Source: Symbiodinium natans
Taxonomy: Eukaryota > Sar > Dinophyceae > Suessiales > Symbiodiniaceae
Direction of reading: 5' to 3'
NCBI GenBank assembly: GCA_905221605.1
Contig: CAJNDS010002584.1
Location: forward strand, 1 to 64,000
DNA: 64,000 nucleotides
How positions within the stretch are numbered: position 1 is the first letter of the stretch; each line of letters begins with the position of its first letter. Below, in pieces: positions 24,261 to 35,015 of this stretch. The notes beneath the pieces were generated by a model. It did not search any database. It had not been told where the DNA came from and worked only from the letters and a program-made list of their open reading frames with translations. Made by a program: the position numbers and the translations under genes.

Positions 24261-24753
24261 CTTGCCCCCCCCCCCCAATCTGGATTTTCGGGTTGAGGGT
24301 TTAGGGTAGCTTCTCGAAAGGTCTGAACCCGAAACCACAACCCTGCATCAAAATTCAACGTCAAAAAATCGGAACCCTTAAGCGGGGCTTATCTAAGACC
24401 TGAACCCCACATCGTAACAAAAACCCATCTTCGCCGACCCTGAGCTTCCAGTTGAGTGTGGGTAGGTCAGTAGCATAGGTTTCACGAACTCGGGAGAGGA
24501 ACACGTTTTGAGCGCCAACATTGCCAATTCGCCGGCCAGGGATATGGAATTCCGGATTTGGCTGGTGCTAAAGTCGTTGACAACATGCTGATCTCGTGAA
24601 GTGCACCAAAAAGGAACCATCCCGACCTCTCGTCACAAGATAAACACTGGACCTTGTGGCAATGGCTAGCGACTGAACCTAGAAGCCCTGATGCCCGAGT
24701 AAACCCAGTGCTCTCGCAAGTTCGGCGATATGAAAACCCTCTTCGCTCTCACT

Positions 24754-25983
24754 TCAGCGCTGCGGCGCAGGCGAGATCTCGGGGCCGGGGCCTTGCTCGG
24801 CAGAAGCCAGCCATTCTTGAAACGGCAGCAACGCGATTTCGTGCTTTTCACAGTTCATGGCCAGTGGCCTGTTGCCAATCGTTGCTGCACGGTTCGCGTA
24901 GCGCAACGTGCTCAGCGACTCCTCGCAGCAGCATGACTCCGGAGAAATGTGGGCCAGGAACACCGTCTTGGCCGGCCCACCCAGCGAGTCCTCCAGCAGG
25001 CGGGTGAGCTTGGAGTCCCTGTAAGGAATGAAACGGCAGCGCCTGTCAGCGAGAGAGCTGATGACATTGCCCAGGGCAGACAATGACATTCCGATTTGCA
25101 CCCCCTCCCGAAGTCGCATGCCTTCAGCCCCGGCCTTGCTTTGTCTTTCTGAGCCTTTGCATTTGACGAAAGTTAATATTCGCGATACGACGCATCCAAG
25201 AGAGTCTACGGTCTGGACCCTGAACCTGAAGATGAGGTCTGTTCTGTTTGAAGGTTCGATATAGCTCCGAGAAAGCGCCAAGGTGTACAAAGACTTGAAC
25301 TCAGCCTTGGTCGTCACCTCCACTTCGGCACAACCTTTGATGTCCGCCTTCCCCTGCACATCTTGCACGCCGCACTCCCGCAGCTGCGGCGACAACAAGT
25401 CGAAGATTTGCTCGTTGCGAATCTGCACATAAGAGCAAGCGATCTGCCAGCGCATTCCCCGGACCCGGCTTTGGGCTGCCTGCATCAGCTTCTTTGCGGC
25501 ACGAGGCACTAATCCTAATTTGCCATCCTCGGAGAACGTAGCATCTGGCTCTGGCTTAGGTCCGAAGAGCGAATGTCTCTTGCCTGAGCCGGTCTGTCCG
25601 TAGGCCATCACGGTCGCACTGAAGCCTTCGAGAACGTGCTGAACCATCTCGGCCCCGACATCATCGTACATCTGCTGCTGTGAGGCAGTGCCGTCGAAAA
25701 CAGCTGTGAACTCGAAGGATTTGGGGCCGATGCCATCACCTGGCCGTTCGATGGAGCAGCGGGCCCCATCCAAGCTGATGCATGTTTCAGCCCCCAACCC
25801 CATGCATGGGCGGCACCTCACTACGCCCCGGATCGGGTTGGCCAAGTCGCCTTCCATGGGCAGGGAAACGAGTGTCACGTTGATCTTGCCCCCGCCGCCG
25901 CTTTCTGCAATGCTCGTCCGGTCTCCCAACTCTGCAGTTTCCATCAGCAGCTTTTGTCGCAGAACGTCGGGGCCGCCGGCCAT
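24754..25983 (-). CDS. Kinesin-like motor domain protein with altered nucleotide-binding motifs
   Basis: 409 residues from ATG at 25983 (an in-frame TAG lies five codons upstream). About 50 residues of non-motor N-terminus precede GVVRCRP (53-59), the usual first motor strand. Family landmarks follow: FDGTASQQQMYDDVG (96-110), AYGQTGSGKR (127-136), EQIFDLLSP (191-199), GSERQSKAGAEG (277-288), SLSALGNVISSLAD (300-313), IPYRDSKLTRLLEDSLGG (319-336) and TLRYANRA (359-366). The P-loop Thr is Arg136, switch I NxxSSRSH is PSNRTD (244-249) and switch II DLAGSE is KCKGSE (274-279), so ATP hydrolysis is doubtful. There is no stalk; the ORF ends ~30 residues after the motor. Closest in style to N-terminal-motor kinesins. 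An overlapping frame (25944-26216) could be an upstream exon but is unproven. Confidence 0.88.
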   Translation of the reverse strand: MAGGPDVLRQKLLMETAELGDRTSIAESGGGGKINVTLVSLPMEGDLANPIRGVVRCRPCMGLGAETCISLDGARCSIERPGDGIGPKSFEFTAVFDGTASQQQMYDDVGAEMVQHVLEGFSATVMAYGQTGSGKRHSLFGPKPEPDATFSEDGKLGLVPRAAKKLMQAAQSRVRGMRWQIACSYVQIRNEQIFDLLSPQLRECGVQDVQGKADIKGCAEVEVTTKAEFKSLYTLALSRSYIEPSNRTDLIFRFRVQTVDSLGCVVSRILTFVKCKGSERQSKAGAEGMRLREGVQIGMSLSALGNVISSLADRRCRFIPYRDSKLTRLLEDSLGGPAKTVFLAHISPESCCCEESLSTLRYANRAATIGNRPLAMNCEKHEIALLPFQEWLASAEQGPGPEISPAPQR

Positions 25984-26216
25984 CCAAATCTGCTGCTAGC
26001 AGGAACTTCCAGCGCTATCGTCCCCCCACCCAGCGTGCAGACATCGACCTGCACCAATGCTGTGAGACGGCCCGCGTTTTCTGATCCGATGGCACTGCTT
26101 GGTGCCTCTGTGACCAAGTCTGCAGCTAGTATCTCCTCCTCGCCGATGCGCGCGGCCTCCTCCGGCATACAGCCCGCCATGCCGAAGCCTGAGAACGTAA
26201 TTATCTCCTGACACAC

Positions 26217-28380
26217 AAATTCATCAGATTGGGTCGCAGCACGAGCAAGGCTTCTGTTCCCACTGCCTTCGGGACTTGCTCGTGGCTTGTTTTTCGGATT
26301 GTTCCTCTTCCGTGCTGTGCGAGCCGGAAAGCACGTTCAGACCTGCAACCTGCGGCTTAGGACGTCACCAGCCTCTCGAATCCCGCCTGCAAAACACTGT
26401 AACCGTAAACTGGCGATCTTTTTGTGGCAACTCTGAGCTATCCTGGGGGTCCTACTCATGGCACAACGACACAGCTTCCGCCTGGAGCGCAACAAGGCCT
26501 GGACGAGCCGCTGGCCGTGGTTTCCGGAGCTAAGTCTGCAGCTAGGAACTGCCGCATTTCTGACGTTCTGAAATTGAAACCGACACGATAACGGCCTCAA
26601 GCTTACTTGCAACTGCAAGACATGTACCAACGGAGCAGCTGATGGCCTGAGCAAGGCCCGAACAAGTCAGGTCAAAAACTCCCAGCTTGAAAAGGCTTTA
26701 GACTTGATGCACTTTCGGGTCGCAAGCTTAGCCACATCGTCTCGTACATAAAAGCAATAGAAGAATGGAACAAGCCGGGGATCTGGCGAAGCAGGTCTGG
26801 GTGTAGGAAGCCAGGGCCTGCGTCTTGCAATGGCAGTCAACCAAATTTGAAGGGAACTTGGCCCATTGGCTCAGCTGTACAGTGTACAAACATGCTGCAC
26901 AGCGCACGCACGGGCAGAAGGGGCCACCTGGAACATTTCATCATCTTCTGACGTCTCGAAAGGTCCCTTCCAGCGCCCAGATCCGGTTTCCCAGGTCCTT
27001 TACGAAAACGAAAGAAAACCGTCTTCACAACTTGGAAAAGGACCGGAAATCCTGCCTGCCAAGCCCACCCCGTGCTCCCTCCAACGAGATTCTCGTAGGT
27101 CCTAGGTACCAACGAACCTTGCGATCCGGAAACCAGAGAAAGGGCGAGGGAGAGAGAGAGAAAGACCGGGAGCCAGAGCAAGAATGAGAGAGAAAAAGAG
27201 AAAGAGAGAGAACCTGGAAAGCACACGGCAGTAAGTGCGCCGGCTGTTGGGCTGCTTGAGACTCGCGCTCCCCATTGCCCCTCCTCCCGTCATCCTCCAT
27301 CCCGTCTCAATTTTCCTGAAGATGCATCAAAGGTGATGCAGGAAAGGGTTTTTTCTTCCCTTTTCTTTCAGGGCTGGAATTTAGAATGCATTCTCCACTC
27401 TCTCATTCTCAAAGGTAAATTCAAATGATTTAAAGTCTCACTTCTCTGGTTGTCGAATTATGATGATGAAACACAAAAAGAACAACAAAAAACGAAGGGA
27501 AGTGGAACTTAGAACACATTCTCCACTCATGAAGAAAAGGAAAGCTTCGGGGTTTTTTCAAGCCCCCTTCGAGAATAATTCGCCCCCCTTCAAGCCCCTT
27601 CGAAGCCTCCTTGAAATTGAATTTGAGAATTCTGAAGCTGATAAATTCCCGACTGGGGTTTCAAGCCCCTTCTCAAGTCACCCTTCTTCGTCCTCAAATT
27701 CAAGCCCCCCCCCCCTCCCCTTTAGCACCCTTCGCAAAACTCATAAAAATCATACCTGGCTTCCTCCGCCTCCGCCTGTTCTGGCTTGGTAAATCTCAGC
27801 TCACGGATGTGTGGTGGCAGGTCTGCCTTGCTTTCTCTTTCCGCTGCCTCAAGATCCTTAGCTCGTTGCGTCCACCTCTTGCATTGCGTCGGTTAAGACC
27901 CGGGAAGGGTGTGAGTGTTGCTGGTGTTCTAGGATGTGCTGGTATGTGGAGTGGTTCTGGACTTCCTGTGGTGTCGGTGACAGGACTGAAATGATCGGGA
28001 TAGGTGATGGTTCTTATTCTAGGGGTCGAAACAGATGGGAGTTCCTCCTCATCTATGTTCATGGCCCCAGAGGCCTTCAAGTCCTGGCGAGACCTCTTGC
28101 ATACCCTGAACCTAATAGGGAACAGAGGAAACCACACAACCAATCCCACACAGGGTCCTACGCTGGGCCGGCGCCTGAAGCCCCGAACAGTAGGGTGTTG
28201 GGCTACAACAGATGACAAGCAAGTAGGATGGGATTAAGGTTAACCCAACCCTTCGTGTCTTGTCCCACCTGGAGAACGAGATGAAGTTTATATGATGGAG
28301 TCCAGATAATGAGATGTCAAATGGAAATGCAAATGCTTCCGTGATGCTACTGCTGATGCTGATGCTGCAGCTGCGGTGGC
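26217..28380. other. No gene recognised; GA-rich tract
   Basis: Contains a GAGA-rich microsatellite-like tract (about 27135-27215) and C/T-rich text with repeated CAAGCCCC words (27555-27730). Frames here lack recognisable motifs. Confidence 0.4.
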
Positions 28381-28397
28381 TGCTGCAGCTCCTCCAA

Positions 28398-28486
28398 CGA
28401 ATCCCAAAATCTTCTGAATCTCAAGATAGCCAGCTTCTGACAATCCCAAAATCTGCTGAATCTCAAGATAGCCAGCTTCTGACAAA
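28398..28486. repeat. Two-copy direct repeat (~39 bp)
   Basis: ATCCCAAAATCT(T/G)CTGAATC followed by TCAAGATAGCCAGCTTCTGACAA occurs twice back to back with one mismatch. On the minus strand it reads as a repeated SEAGYLEIQ(K/Q)ILG peptide, but no further gene evidence was seen. Confidence 0.85.
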
Positions 28487-29075
28487 GTGCAGCAACGAAA
28501 AGGTCTCCTTGATGCAACAAAATGCAAATATGCCGAATGTGCAAACTGCCTGCTGTTGCTGCTGCAGCTGCGAATGCCAAGCTGTTGCTCAACTGTATGT
28601 CAAGTCCCTCGAAACTCCAAGGAGAACCCAAAAACTTAGAGGAACCCCTCGCGCTCACACTCTTTCTGTTCTTGAGCCAATTCATGCATCCAACGCATGT
28701 CTTCGCATGACTGAACATGGAGTATCTGGCACGTTTCAAACACTCCTCCACTCCAGGAGTTCATAGCCCATGAGGACTGGAACTGCATCTATGCCAGATC
28801 TCTTTCGCTCCAAAATGTGCTGCCCCAAAATGTGTATGACACCACGGGCATACACCACGAGCTAGTGTGAGCTACTAGGCGCTTTTCTCAGGACAGGAAC
28901 AACAGCTTATTGCAACAAATGCTCTTGCCCGGAAAGAGCCATACGATGTTTCTTTTTTCGAGGTCTTGATGTTTCTTGTTCTCAGTAGACTTGACATCAC
29001 TGCGCCTTGATACTGCCTTACCCTAATACTGGACTATTCCTTCGGTACCATGGGATATCGAGCAACATCATGGCT

Positions 29076-29450
29076 CTATGTACACAAGCTGATCAAGGAG
29101 TGGCGTTCGATTTCTTCGCTTCGTACATCCCCAACAGCTCTCGAGCCTTGCCCAAAGCGGTGCAAGCCAACACTTTCGTCAAGCCATCTGCAGGTAACTC
29201 CTTTCCAGAACAATGTTTCAGCTTGGTCTTTTGGAAGCTTCAAGATGATCCCGAACCTATGCACACCGAAGGGCATAGCGCCGAGTTCTTTGGTCTTCAG
29301 TGTGGTACCCCGGATCAGTCAGCTGCAAGATCGAGGCAACGTTGTCTCCTCGAAGCTGATGTTCAAAGTGTTTCCCCGCAATGCTCTGGATGATACACTG
29401 TGACTCTGTGTCTTGCATCCCATCTGCAAAGCACTTCCAAGAGCGTCAAC
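29076..29450 (-). pseudogene. Copia-type RNase H C-terminal relic
   Basis: Minus-strand translation gives KHCSGKELPADGLTKVL followed by LGKARELLGMYE (about 29224-29110), the typical end of a Copia RNase H (VPxxxxxADxLTK, then LL). Upstream, in another frame, DTESQCIIQSIAGKHFEHQL and TEDQRTRRYALRC (29400-29260) end in a TAG, so frameshift and stop break the gene. Only the 3' end of a Copia pol remains. It is fused at about 29450 to the relic DIRS-type RT. Confidence 0.65.
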
Positions 29451-29753
29451 CACTGCGAATCTTCGAACTGGCAGCCAGTTCCCGAAACGCTTGTCCATGT
29501 CTGCAGGCGAGAACGGCCCCTCGAGCCACCCTTTCTCTGACGCCTCCCTCATTGTGGTCTCCTGGAGCTCCTCCGAAAAATCATCTTGCTTCTCTTGCAT
29601 CACCTTCGTCAGGAGCTGGGGCCGCAAACGTTGAGCCGACTCCATGAGTTCGCCTTCCGACATCGATGCCAGCCTGACGCCTGGCCTAAAGAGTCCGGAC
29701 TTGGTGTGACCCACTAGCCTGAAGCCCTCGCACATTTCATCGAAGATGGCCAT
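29450..29753 (-). pseudogene. Start of DIRS-type reverse transcriptase (relic)
   Basis: Reads GFRLVGHTKSGLF, then LLTKVMQEKQDDF and REASEKGWLEGPFSPADMD followed by WLPVRRFAV. This is the leader of DIRS-like RTs, where a G-W-x-x-GPF segment is followed by W-x-P-x-RRF-x-V. Homology stops near 29450, before the catalytic Asp motifs, and Copia-like text follows. Confidence 0.6.
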
Positions 29754-29929
29754 GTCGGGCCACTGTATGCTTTCTGCTATCTATCTCGTGGGGCGAGAAG
29801 GTGAGCTGATTCAAGGACCGGGCAAGGTGGTCGGGCAGTTGCACAAGAGAGTCATAAGGGTGCCAGAGGGCGAGAGAGGTTCGCAAAGGCCAACGGGGAC
29901 CTATAAACCCCAAAAACACACAAGAACTT

Positions 29930-30682
29930 ACCCGACCCCCGATCTGCACAACGTAGGGGCCCGTGCAACCAGTGTTTTTGCAGAGCCAGGAGCGCAGCCG
30001 CGCTTGACACAAAGGGCCTCCACGGCGTCGCAGAGTGTCTCGCACATGGCGACGGGGAAAGCCACCTCACGAGCGGCGCAGAACTCGCCATCGGGCGTCA
30101 CACCCCAGGGCTCGTGTGACTGGCAGCCGGGGCACAAGCGGGCGAGAATCTGGAATTCTGCATGTGAAGCGAGGAAAGCCGTTTTCTTCCGACGCTTGCT
30201 GCCGAAGGCACAGGCTTCACAGTGAACCAGGAAAACGCTGCTCGACTAGGGCATGAACGGGGGGTAGCTTCCACAACCAGGAACGGGATGGGTTCTCGAT
30301 GGTCCAAGGAATACCTTCCGCAACAAAGAACCCGACAAAATCAACCATGTGAGCATACAAGGAATTGGCTTTGTCGAGTCTGGCCCGATCCTTGGCGGGG
30401 AGGTCGGGCAGACCCCAGAGATGGAGCGCGTCGCGCAGCGGTGGGGGGCCCGGGCGGCCATCGGGAAGAGGGAGCCACGCACTCGGCTGCAGGTATCGCA
30501 AGGAGGATGTGCACATGTGCAACCGAACAACATGGTGTATCGACAGCAAGGGGGACGAAGCCCCGCTTGGCGGCACAGGCGCTGAGCTGAGCGGTGCCGG
30601 CACAAAGCTCGACGAACAGAGGGCCCTCGGGGGGCAAGTGGAGGGCATGGTGCGTCAGCAACGTCTCTTCCTGGGCGCGCAA
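29930..30682 (-). pseudogene. DIRS-associated methyltransferase-like domain (relic, frameshifted)
   Basis: Frame one (30682 downward) gives GPLFVELCAGTAQLSACAAK with GFVPLAVD, an AdoMet-binding FxELCAGTA motif. After a frame change near 30540 the reading continues as GIPWTIENPSRSWLW (about 30310), then CPGCQSHEPWGVTPDGEF and AAREVAFPVAMC (30135-30050). These motifs match the C5-methyltransferase-like domain carried by many DIRS elements. No PC catalytic dipeptide is evident, so activity is doubtful even before decay. Confidence 0.6.
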
Positions 30683-30698
30683 GTCGAGCTTAGGGAAC

Positions 30699-31064
30699 TT
30701 AGGCAGGGCGGGGGTGGAGGCTTAGGGGTACGGGCTTAAGGCGCAAGTCATGCAGACCCTCGCGCGTCGGCTGACGCAGCGGGGGCGCCAGCTGCTTCAC
30801 AGTGGGCACACCCCCCAAAAGTTTGGCGATGAGATCAGTGAGAGGTTTTTCATCAGAGGCCCCTGGCGCATAGTTGCAGGAGAAGGCGAACAGCGCCATC
30901 GTGTCGAGGCCCGCAGATTTGAACTTGTCATAATCATCGCTTACAAGGCCGCAGGCCAATGCCCGGGCCTTGAACACTGCAGTGCTATCAGCTACCGCCA
31001 TCCTGAGCAACACTGCAACGAGCACAGCACCAGCGATGAACATGACAGTCGTGTATGCGTGCAC
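30699..31064 (-). pseudogene. Gag-like N-terminal relic
   Basis: The segment AVFKARALACGLVSDDYDKF, then GLDTMALFAFSCNYAPG, resembles dinoflagellate DIRS gag N-termini and aligns loosely with residues 45-90 of the gag at 3490-4761 (shared F-x-x-R...GL...G-x-x-x-LAxFA pattern). The zinc-finger half is missing; sequence passes directly to the methyltransferase-like piece. Confidence 0.5.
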
Positions 31065-31084
31065 TCAGGCGAAAGCCATGCAGC

Positions 31085-31500
31085 ACAGGACATGACCCAG
31101 GCTCACATGAGCCGCGGCACACATTTGCCGGCACGCTCAGAACTAGAGGGCGTAGAGCACATGCTGCTAGCACCAAGTGCCCACGTTGGCACGGCCCACA
31201 TTGGCACGGGATGTAAAAGGGGGGGGTGCGGAAACAAGCATTGCACACTGAACCATGCCCGGACAGGCATAAGTTAGGGACATACAACACGTGCGACGAA
31301 GACCGAGAGAAAAGCATTCCGCAATCATCCTGAACATGGGACCAAGACATCTGAGGGCATACAACACATGCGATGAATGCCGAGTGCCCACATTTGGCAC
31401 GGCCCACATTGGCATGAGAACAAGACGCATTCATGTGCCGGCAAACGTGACCAGGACAACCTAAAGGGCATACAACACATGCGGTGCATGGGAGTATGTG
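31085..31500. repeat. Diverged tandem repeats around CCCACATTGGCAC
   Basis: GTGCCCACNTTGGCACGGCC with CACATTGGCA occurs at 31177-31208 and 31387-31416, and GGGCATACAACACATGCG(A/G)TG at about 31275, 31356 and 31467. The order suggests ~100 bp units, partly degraded, inserted between the recombinase and gag relics. Confidence 0.6.
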
Positions 31501-31581
31501 ACCAAGAGCGGTTTCCCAGCTCGCCCATACACCTTTTGGTTCACCTCCTCGGCCTTCACTGCAAAACTGGCACATCGCGGC

Positions 31582-33173
31582 CTAAAGACTACTGAAAGAA
31601 GTAGCGCACACGGGGCACAGAAAAGCCGGCCTCTCACTCAGGAGCTCCATGTTGTGGGACACGGCCGCAACGTAGCTTGTTCCCTCCTTCTTCGAGAACC
31701 TTGTGGATGCAGCGAGAGAACCGGAAGCGGGGCTCGGAATCTGAGGGGTCATCATCACCCCATGGGCCAGCCACGGCATCGGCTCCCTCATTGGAGTCGC
31801 TGTGCACAGGCTCGGGGCTTTCCGGGACCTCTTCCGGGAGCTGCACCAGGGTTCACGAGCATGCCACTTCGAGTAACGTCGGGCCGGAAAGAAAAGGTCA
31901 TTCTTAACCTCTTTCAACATCGAGCACATGAGGCGCAATGGACTGGCCATGGCATCCCTGGAATAGATGACCATACTGCTGTCACCCTTGCTGACGTGGT
32001 AGCCCAGGAGGCGACGCGGGCCGCGGGGAAGGCCTCGCTTGCTCATGCACAAAAGAAGAGTCGCCTTGCAGGAATGAGTGCCTAGAGCCACATCGCCCCG
32101 GGCGACGGTGTTCTTCAAGAGATTCCGAAGCCAAAGAGCAGCCGATCCAACACCGACGGGGCGCGTGGACCAGCCACCTCCGTGGGCAGGAGCAGGCAGG
32201 TTCCTGGGGCAACATGACCCTCCGAGAAGAGATCCTCGCTCTTTCGCACCTCAAGCCAGACGGGAATCCAAGGCGTTTCGCCCAAGCACAATAGCGGGAT
32301 GACTATAGGGAGTGCCCTGACCTTGCGAGACTGGTCTTGGTCCGTTCGGCCACACATTCAAGGAAACCCTCGAGAGTCGCCATTACATGCGACCTCATCC
32401 AGTTGTAGGCACGTCACATTCTGGGCATCGCTGAACCGCAAGCGACCGTAGAGGAGGATTAGGAAAAACCCTGTGGAAGCCGGCGAATAGGACTTGGGCT
32501 ACGGTCAGCGGTGGTCTCTGGCGCACCTTAGCACGGTTGATGTAGTGGGAGTCAGCTGCCCCGCTGATCCTCCCCGACGCCAAGACCTCGGACACTCCTT
32601 TCAGTCCTAGGACATGGTTTGCAAAGCTCAGTGCGATCAAGAAAGACTTGGGATATGTGGGGGCTGCTGATGTCATGGCCTTGACGTAATTATAGATCAA
32701 GGGAAGGGCGTCAGACCCTCTTGCACTGAAAATTGGATGTACCTGAGCATAGGGCCAGCCCGGGTGTGCAGAGTGCTCGTGGCCCTTGAGGCGAGGGCGT
32801 CCTTCACATGCTCAACAAGGCCGCCTTGTGCGTATCGCAAGGCGGGTGCACCGAAACCAAACTGGGCTATTTGCCAAACAGAAGAGCATACAGCTATGAT
32901 GGCCACCCACTTCTTGCAAGCTGCCTTACGCTCATACGAAAGTTTCTCGGTGTAGAGAACTTCTGAGGCCTTGGCAGGCTTCAAAGGAACGCGCAAGGGT
33001 GGCTCAGGAGGTGGGGCTTCCAGCGGGATGGGAGGCAACAATGCACCTTGAATCTGGACCTGGAACCTTTTATTAACTTTTATTGGACTCCCAGATCGGC
33101 TCCATCCGACGGTCCCACGGCATAGTGAAGGCACTCGAGGTGTTTGACAGCCAGCAATTGCGGACATGAGCAC
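31582..33173 (-). pseudogene. Tyrosine recombinase (DIRS type), broken in several frames
   Basis: The N-terminal part (33173-32697) ends with ASRATSTLHTRAGPMLRYIQ; it continues after a frame change as YVKAMTSAAPTYPKSFLIAL and RPPLTVAQVL (32700-32490). The catalytic part (32118-31582) has THSCKATLL (His-x-x-Lys form of the HxxR box), LLGYHV and nucleophile candidate YSRDAMASPL (about 31945). At least three frame changes separate these. The His/Lys/His/Tyr pattern differs from the Tyr/Arg/Trp/Tyr pattern of the recombinase at 5.5-7.7 kb, so the two elements carry different recombinase lineages. Confidence 0.65.
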
Positions 33174-33779
33174 TTAATGAAGACGAAGATGCACATGCTG
33201 TATCATCCCCTGTCTGCTCGGACGAGGACATGCTGTAGGAAGCAAGAAGCGCAAGCAGGGCACAAAAGAGAGGGGCAAGCCCGAAACGCATGGGAAGAAG
33301 GCCCAATCAGCGGGCGGTGTACAGGTGCAAAAAGCTTTGAAGGCTGCGGCCTTGGTGGAAAAGCTGCCCATCCGCTGGCACGTTCAGGTGCCAGCTTGCA
33401 AAACGGCTCGAAGAACTAAAGTGTAGAAGCTGAAATTAGAAGTCATGAAAACATGAACCGCGAAGATTTTGCTGCAAAGAGCAAAAAAGAGCACATGAGC
33501 ACATGCCGTATGGAGCAGGAAAACTGCGTGCTGTCACATCACAGCAGTCATCAAGGAGCAAGGCTCACATCTGCCTGCAAAAGCCCACAGCTGTGAAATG
33601 CACATTGCAAAACACATAGACTAGCCAGAGGCCACGCAGCTGTGTTTTCCACAGGGCGAGGGCGGCGGAGATACAAAACCTTTCACTGAAAAACCGTGAA
33701 CTGCACAACAAACCGCCTCAGAAAACGTTCGAAAGCAAGTGCTCATGGCTACACAAGAAGAAGCTGCACGCGAGAAGAA

Positions 33780-34441
33780 CTGCCTCAGGAAGCAGCAGGA
33801 CCTCCACCAACGCGTGGCCTCTCACAGTCGGCCACGCCAGCCAAGCGCTCGAGGTAGTCGATGCGCGCACAAATCGCAAGCAAGGCATCTGCGTTGAACC
33901 AAGCAATCTGCCCCAGCCGATCGCGCACCTCCTGCAGGGACGTTGCTTGTTGCTGAAGAACCGCGGAACTCGAAGGCGGAACCAGGGTCGCGGGCATTCC
34001 AAGGGCCCGAAACTCGACCATGAAGATCCGAAGAGGCAGCAGCATCATCCATGCAGCGGCGGAGGCACTCCAGCAATAGCTCCCTGTCCAGGGCCCGTTC
34101 TCGGGCCCGTTCTTGGCGGCGTTCTGAAGAAAAAGCCTGAAAAGCCAGCGCAGCATCCGGAGCAACACCTGGAGGTACCATGGACGGCAAAGCTGAGGAT
34201 GAAGAAGAAGCCTGCGTGGCCGTAGGCAACGGCGCCTCGAAAGGGTCAAAAGTTCCCAATGCAGCGGCAGCTGGGCGAGGAACCGCCACATCCAGACAGC
34301 CATCGTCAGAAGCAGTTTCACCATAGCAGGGTCAAAGCCGGAGCTTGGGCTGCGAGGTCCACCCGAGTAATCGGACAAGACAGTTGCTGCAGGAAGGCAG
34401 CAGAGTGCCAGTGTCAAGTAGCGGCCCCAGAGAGGCATCAC
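33780..34441 (-). pseudogene. Unknown ORF pair upstream of the DIRS relic
   Basis: Two minus-strand frames complement each other: 34289 downward (AALGTFDPFEAPLPTATQ then RRQERARERALDRELLLECL) and the end of the 34441 frame (EFRALGMPATLVPPSSSAVL then EVRDRLGQIAWFNADALLAI). Together they look like a helical, Arg/Glu-rich protein with one frameshift near 34000. I recognise no domain. It may be the 5' ORF of one of the neighbouring elements. Confidence 0.4.
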
Positions 34442-34449
34442 AATGTAGC

Positions 34450-35010
34450 TGAGGATGCCTGCTTTCGAACTTCACAGCCAGCAAAGAAGCCAGCGATGCC
34501 ACGATGCCAGCAAGAAAGCCCTCAGTGAAGCCTCGCAACCAGGGCCACGAAATGACAGTGATAGGCGCGCGTCTTGCCCACGGCAGAAGGGAGAGCGTGT
34601 GGCAGGCAGCTTGTCCACGCTCGAGGGCACGGCCCATGCGCTGAAACAAAATTGAAACAAAATTGCAGCTAAGTTCACAGCACACACTGCAACGAATGTG
34701 TTTTGCTGTGTCATCATCTGTTCATTGTGAATAAATAGATTATGCTGCCACATTTGCACAACATGTCATGTTGCCACACTTGCAACTGAGAGGAGCAAGT
34801 TGCACATACACAAGTGTCACACAAGCCCCACGAAAATCAAAGTGTGAGTGAAGCTAGAAAATCATCTCAGAAAGAAATTGCACGTGCACTGAAGAATCAT
34901 GAATAAGTAATTTGGCAGGATAAAAGATCACACACATTTTTTTTTGCTCGGGTGCTTCTGCATCGAAGCGATCAAACACATCTGTAAAGAGCTATTAGCA
35001 GCTATTAGCA
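34450..35010. other. No gene seen
   Basis: AT-richer sequence with no domain-bearing frame; a short CAGCTATTAGCA direct repeat lies at 34990-35008. Confidence 0.4.
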
Positions 35011-35015
35011 AGTTG

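Larger units (their letters stand above)
29445..33173 (-). mobile_element. Decayed DIRS-like element: YR - gag - methyltransferase-like - RT
   Basis: In transcription order, tyrosine recombinase pieces (33173-31582), gag-like N-terminus (about 30990-30699), methyltransferase-like domain (30682-29930) and the beginning of RT (29753-29450) lie on one strand with at least four frame breaks. RT core, RNase H and ends are gone. As in the element at 1-8.2 kb, the recombinase precedes gag. Confidence 0.65.

Noticed and set aside
25944-26216. Upstream exon of the kinesin in another frame
   Set aside because: No AG|G-type donor/acceptor pair joins it in frame; the ATG at 25983 is sufficient.
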